Source: JAXHUH01 sp034211175 (lineage in GTDB: Bacteria; Actinomycetota; Acidimicrobiia; Acidimicrobiales; CAIXPF01). From it: a stretch of DNA of 37,317 nt. Below are positions 34,171-37,317 of the stretch, one piece after another. Position 1 is the stretch's first letter, and every line of letters starts with the position of its first letter. The stretch lies in NCBI GenBank assembly GCA_034211175.1, contig JAXHUH010000046.1, forward strand, positions 1-37,317. The letters are read 5' to 3'. The translations under genes and the position numbers were made by a program. The notes under the pieces are model-generated. The model ran no database searches, was not told where the DNA came from, and worked only from the letters and a program-made list of their open reading frames with translations.

Positions 34171-35118
34171 ATGATCGCGATCAAGTGGCTCCTGGCGTGC
34201 GCCATGGTCGTCGCCGGCGTGGCGGCATGGTCCTACAAGGACGACGTGCTGGCCGCCTTCGAGCTCGACGACGAGACCACCGAGGCGGTGGCACCGGCAT
34301 CGTCGGTGCCGCCGACGACCTCCCCGCTGCGCCTCACCGAGGAGGACCGCGAACCCCTCCTGCGCATCGTGCGCCCGGCCGACACCCGCGATGCGGTGAT
34401 CGCGCCGATCGGGCTCGGCGACGACGTCCCCGAGATCTCCTTCGAGGACGGCGACGCCCGCCTCAGCGGCGTGGTCGAGGGCCCCGAGGGCCCCGTGCCC
34501 GGCGCGACGGTCCTCATCGAGCGGTTCGTCGACGGGTACTCGGCCAGCCTGCGGGTCGGCACCAACGAGGCGGGCGCGTGGGGCCTGTCGAACATCCCCG
34601 GCGGCCGTTACCGCGTCCGGGCGTGGCTCCAGCCGACCATGACCCAGCTCGACCCGTTCGTGCTCTGGCTCGACGGGGACTCCTCGCAGTCGATGCGCTC
34701 GGCGCTGGTTCCTCAGGAGGGCCGCGAGGTCACCGGGCACCTGCGTGCGAGCTCCTACGAGGTCGGCCAGGCGATGATGATCGGCGTCACCGTGCGCGTC
34801 CCCGCCGTCGGCGACGACGGCAAGGTGCGGGCGGTCGGCGAGCCGGACGTCGAGGTCGACCTGGCGGTGCGCGGTGCGCTCAGCGGCGGCGGCACCGCCG
34901 TCACCGGCGCCGACGGCGTCGCACGCTGGCAGCTGCGCTGCACCGAGGCCGGCTCGAGCTCGGCCACGGCGACGATCGGCGAGGAGACCACCGCCATCGC
35001 CGTGCCGACCTGCGTCGAGCCGCCGCCCCCGGAGCCCGACCCCGACGAGGAGACCGACAGCGGCGAGGGCTCCGACGGCGACGCCCCGGCCGATGACGAC
35101 GACGAGGGGGACGGCTGA
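34171..35118 (+). CDS. Membrane-anchored protein with carboxypeptidase-regulatory-like domain
   Basis: The product (about 315 residues) begins MIAIKWLLACAMVVAGVAAW, a signal anchor; GTG 34153, six codons earlier, is an alternative start. After a Thr/Pro linker (PASSVPPTTSPLRL), residues about 95-165 form a CarboxypepD_reg/prealbumin-like beta domain: ARLSGVVEGPEGPVPGATVL, then GAWGLSNIPGGRYRVRAWLQ. A second Ig-like stretch follows (VTGADGVARWQLRC, with one Cys pair), then an acidic tail of Glu, Asp, Pro and Gly. It is exported and probably binds at the envelope. Its stop is one base before the start of the penicillin-binding protein gene, so the two form an operon and a role in wall assembly is plausible. 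Confidence 0.75.
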   Translation: MIAIKWLLACAMVVAGVAAWSYKDDVLAAFELDDETTEAVAPASSVPPTTSPLRLTEEDREPLLRIVRPADTRDAVIAPIGLGDDVPEISFEDGDARLSGVVEGPEGPVPGATVLIERFVDGYSASLRVGTNEAGAWGLSNIPGGRYRVRAWLQPTMTQLDPFVLWLDGDSSQSMRSALVPQEGREVTGHLRASSYEVGQAMMIGVTVRVPAVGDDGKVRAVGEPDVEVDLAVRGALSGGGTAVTGADGVARWQLRCTEAGSSSATATIGEETTAIAVPTCVEPPPPEPDPDEETDSGEGSDGDAPADDDDEGDG

Positions 35119-35119
35119 C

Positions 35120-37317
35120 ATGGCCGGTCGCGCCAGCAGGCGGGCGACGCCCCAGCGGACCCCGTTCCTCAACCGCACCCTGCGGCTCGCGCTCAAGATC
35201 ATCGGCGTCGTCGTGCTGACGGTGCTCATCGTCCCGCCCGTCGCCGCGGCGGTCGGCGTGTCGACCGTCCTGTTCGTCGATCTGCCCGGCAACCTGCCCG
35301 AGGAGAAGCCGCAGATCGAGGCGCGCCCGTCGACGGTCTACGACGCCGACGGCAACGAGATCGGCGTGTTCCGCCAGTTCGACCTGACCGTGCCGACCCA
35401 GCCCGCGGACATCCCCGCGGTCCTGAAGGACGCCGTCGTCGCCTCCGAGGACCAGCGGTTCTGGGACCACAACGGCGTCGACCTCGAGGGCATCGCCCGC
35501 GCCGCACGCGTCAACTACGAGGTCGGCGAGGTCGTCCAGGGCGGCTCGACGATCACGCAGCAGTACATCAAGAACGTCTACCTCTCCGGTGAGCAGACCT
35601 ACTCCCGCAAGCTGCGCGAGGCGATCCTGGCCACGCAGCTCGAGCGGCGGATGAGCAAGGAGGAGATCCTCTTCCGCTACCTCGACACGTCGTACTTCGG
35701 TGCCGGTGCGTACGGCGTCGGTGCGGCGGCGGAGGTCTACTTCGGCAAGCCGGTCGCCCAGCTGACGCTCTCGGAGGCCGCGCTGCTGGCCGGCATCATC
35801 CCGGCGCCGACCGCCTACTCGCCCCGTACGAGCCCCGAGGTCGCCGAGTCGCGGCGGCTGCTGGTGCTCGAGTCCATGCTCGAGCAGGAGCTGATCACGC
35901 CGAGCCAGTACCTGGCGGCCAAGCCCGAGGTCGTCTGGCCGGCCTCGCAGGGCCAGCCCGGCGGGCCGGCAACGGTCATCGCCTCGCCCCGGCCGAACGG
36001 CGCCTCCCGCTACCAGCACTTCGTCGACTGGGTCGAGCAGTCGCTGCTCGACGAGCTCGGTACCGACGTGCTCTACCGGGGCGGCCTGCGCATCGAGACG
36101 ACGATCCGACCGGCGCTCCAGGCCGAGGCCGAGGCCGCGGCCGCGGCCCGCCTCGCGGGGACCGAGGCGCCGCTCGAGATGTCGATCGTCAGCCTCGACC
36201 CGACGACGGGCCACGTCGTGTCCATGGTCGGCGGGCGCGACTACGCGGCCAGCCAGGTGAACCTGGCCACCGGCGGTTCGACCGGCTTCCAGCCCGGGTC
36301 GTCGTTCAAGGCGATCGTGCTCGCCGAGGCGTTCGAGCAGGGCATCGGACCCGAGACGATCTACCCCGCGCCCGGCAGCTACACGGTCCCCGGGTGCACC
36401 GGCAACCACTGCACGTTGTCGAACTACGCCGGCGGCGGGTACGGCAGCCTCGACCTGCGCCGCGCCACCGAGCGGTCGGTCAACACGGTGTACGTGCAGC
36501 TCGCGCTCGACGTCGGCCTGAAGGCGACCGCGGAGATGGCCAACCGGCTGGGGATCGAGCGCATCGACCCCGAGGGCGAGTACGGCGCCAGCCTTGCGCT
36601 CGGCGCCGCCGAGGTCGCGCCGCTCGAGATGGCCAACGCCTACGGCACCTTCGCCAACCACGGGGTCCGGATGACCCCGACGGGCATCCTCCGGGTCTAC
36701 GACGCCGAGGGCAGCATCATCGTCGACAACACCCGGCCGACGGGCGAGCGGGTGCTCGACGCCGCGGTCGCCGACAACGTGACCGACGTGCTCACCGGCA
36801 TCCCCGCCCGGGGCACCGGCACCCGCGCCCAGATCGGGCGCCCGGTCGCCGGCAAGACCGGCACCGCGCAGGAGTACCGGGCCGCCTGGTTCGTCGGCTA
36901 CACACCCCAGTACGCAACCGCGGTGTGGATGGGCTACTCGGACGCCCAGCGCAGCCTGCGGTGGATCAACGGCGTCGGCGCGGTCACCGGCGGCAGCCAC
37001 CCGGCGCTCGCGTTCAGCCAGTACATGTCCGCGGCCCATCGCGACCTGCCGGTGATGGAGTTCGCCGAGCCCGGTCCGCTGCCGAGCCGCACCGGCCGGG
37101 CGCCGGGTACGGGCGGCGCCGCCATCACCAGCGGTGGCGGCGAGGGTGACGAGGGCGCCGACATCGTCGCCGCCGAGCAGCGGGCGCCGTCGGTGCTCGG
37201 CGCCGACTGCGGCGGCGCCTGCGTGCTGATCGGCGCGCCCCCGACGCCCGACCTCGACGTGCCGACGACGACCACGACCGCCCCGCCCGAAGACGACGCC
37301 GAGGACGACGACGCCGG
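35120..37317 (+). CDS. Class A penicillin-binding protein (glycosyltransferase/transpeptidase), 3' end outside window
   Basis: The frame opens at ATG 35120 (TGACATG junction with the preceding gene) and is open to the window end, 732 codons. A basic N-terminus precedes one membrane helix (about 23-53). The GT51 domain shows VVASEDQRFWDHNGVD (catalytic Glu110), GGSTITQQYIKNVYL, and YFGAGAYGVGAAAEVYFGK. The transpeptidase domain shows the SxxK motif at Ser394-Lys397 (GSSFK), SVN in ATERSVNTVY, and KTG at 579-581 (AGKTGTAQEY). It polymerises and cross-links peptidoglycan. After about residue 640 a Gly/Pro/Thr/Asp-rich tail begins with two Cys (DCGGAC) and a PTTTTTAPPEDD stretch, cut by the window end. 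Confidence 0.96.
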   Translation, partial: MAGRASRRATPQRTPFLNRTLRLALKIIGVVVLTVLIVPPVAAAVGVSTVLFVDLPGNLPEEKPQIEARPSTVYDADGNEIGVFRQFDLTVPTQPADIPAVLKDAVVASEDQRFWDHNGVDLEGIARAARVNYEVGEVVQGGSTITQQYIKNVYLSGEQTYSRKLREAILATQLERRMSKEEILFRYLDTSYFGAGAYGVGAAAEVYFGKPVAQLTLSEAALLAGIIPAPTAYSPRTSPEVAESRRLLVLESMLEQELITPSQYLAAKPEVVWPASQGQPGGPATVIASPRPNGASRYQHFVDWVEQSLLDELGTDVLYRGGLRIETTIRPALQAEAEAAAAARLAGTEAPLEMSIVSLDPTTGHVVSMVGGRDYAASQVNLATGGSTGFQPGSSFKAIVLAEAFEQGIGPETIYPAPGSYTVPGCTGNHCTLSNYAGGGYGSLDLRRATERSVNTVYVQLALDVGLKATAEMANRLGIERIDPEGEYGASLALGAAEVAPLEMANAYGTFANHGVRMTPTGILRVYDAEGSIIVDNTRPTGERVLDAAVADNVTDVLTGIPARGTGTRAQIGRPVAGKTGTAQEYRAAWFVGYTPQYATAVWMGYSDAQRSLRWINGVGAVTGGSHPALAFSQYMSAAHRDLPVMEFAEPGPLPSRTGRAPGTGGAAITSGGGEGDEGADIVAAEQRAPSVLGADCGGACVLIGAPPTPDLDVPTTTTTAPPEDDAEDDDA

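Noticed and set aside
34901..37039. A 700-codon minus-strand frame opposite the penicillin-binding protein
   Set aside because: It mirrors the PBP codons, contains no motif and spans the junction of two real plus-strand genes.

Overview
The window is very GC-rich with dense, mostly short-spaced genes and strong G/C third-position bias. Several genes point to a high-GC actinobacterium: a dnaK-dnaJ-hspR-clpB operon behind a HAIR operator, a bacterial proteasome activator (Bpa/PafE) ending in GQYL, a CarD-type RNA polymerase-binding protein, an SCO6745-family protein and an ASCH/winged-helix protein. The style of the proteins suggests the class Acidimicrobiia (Iamia/Ilumatobacter-like), but that is inference. 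I see no rRNA, tRNA, CRISPR array, phage module or insertion sequence. The content is mostly chromosomal housekeeping with scattered unusual proteins.

Layout. 1-3250: YihY/BrkB membrane protein (cut by the window start), PaiB-like FMN-binding protein, acyl-CoA dehydrogenase. 3458-5078: a PemK/MazF-like protein, a tandem-repeat intergenic block (4 units of 101/90 bp) closed by a strong hairpin, and a secreted CAP-domain protein whose signal peptide and domain lie in different frames. 5319-11374: the heat-shock operon dnaK-dnaJ-hspR-clpB (minus strand), without grpE, under a perfect HspR operator. 11473-14012: DUF2071 protein, sulfurtransferase and SCO6745-family protein (plus strand). 14073-15963: bpa and argJ (minus). 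15973-16100: a long hairpin and a 19-bp tandem repeat just before argJ.

16139-20077: a tightly overlapped metal-uptake operon (minus): MntR-like repressor, metal-binding lipoprotein, ATPase, and a permease with a whole DtxR-like module fused to its C-terminus. 20427-25166: three poorly characterised proteins, including a 738-residue protein with RNAP alpha-CTD-like and sigma region-4-like segments and a proline-rich single-pass membrane protein. 25407-27807: astA-astB, the first two steps of the arginine succinyltransferase pathway, without astC/D/E. 28024-30296: a metallo-beta-lactamase-fold protein lacking key metal ligands, carD, and an ASCH-winged-helix gene that is frameshifted. 30510-33197: a UvrD/PcrA helicase with an HRDC domain and an unusual 180-residue N-terminal domain. 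33488-37317: MaoC-type hydratase, then a membrane-anchored carboxypeptidase-regulatory-like protein directly upstream of a class A penicillin-binding protein that runs off the window end.

I found no clear multi-gene novel defence or biosynthetic system. The best leads are the alpha-CTD/sigma-4 hybrid protein, the permease-DtxR fusion with degenerate metal ligands beside an intact MntR-like repressor, the orphan astAB pair, the repeat block at 4083-4474, the hairpin/repeat leader of argJ, and a set of related U-less GC hairpins at gene ends. All calls were made by eye from sequence; no database search was run.
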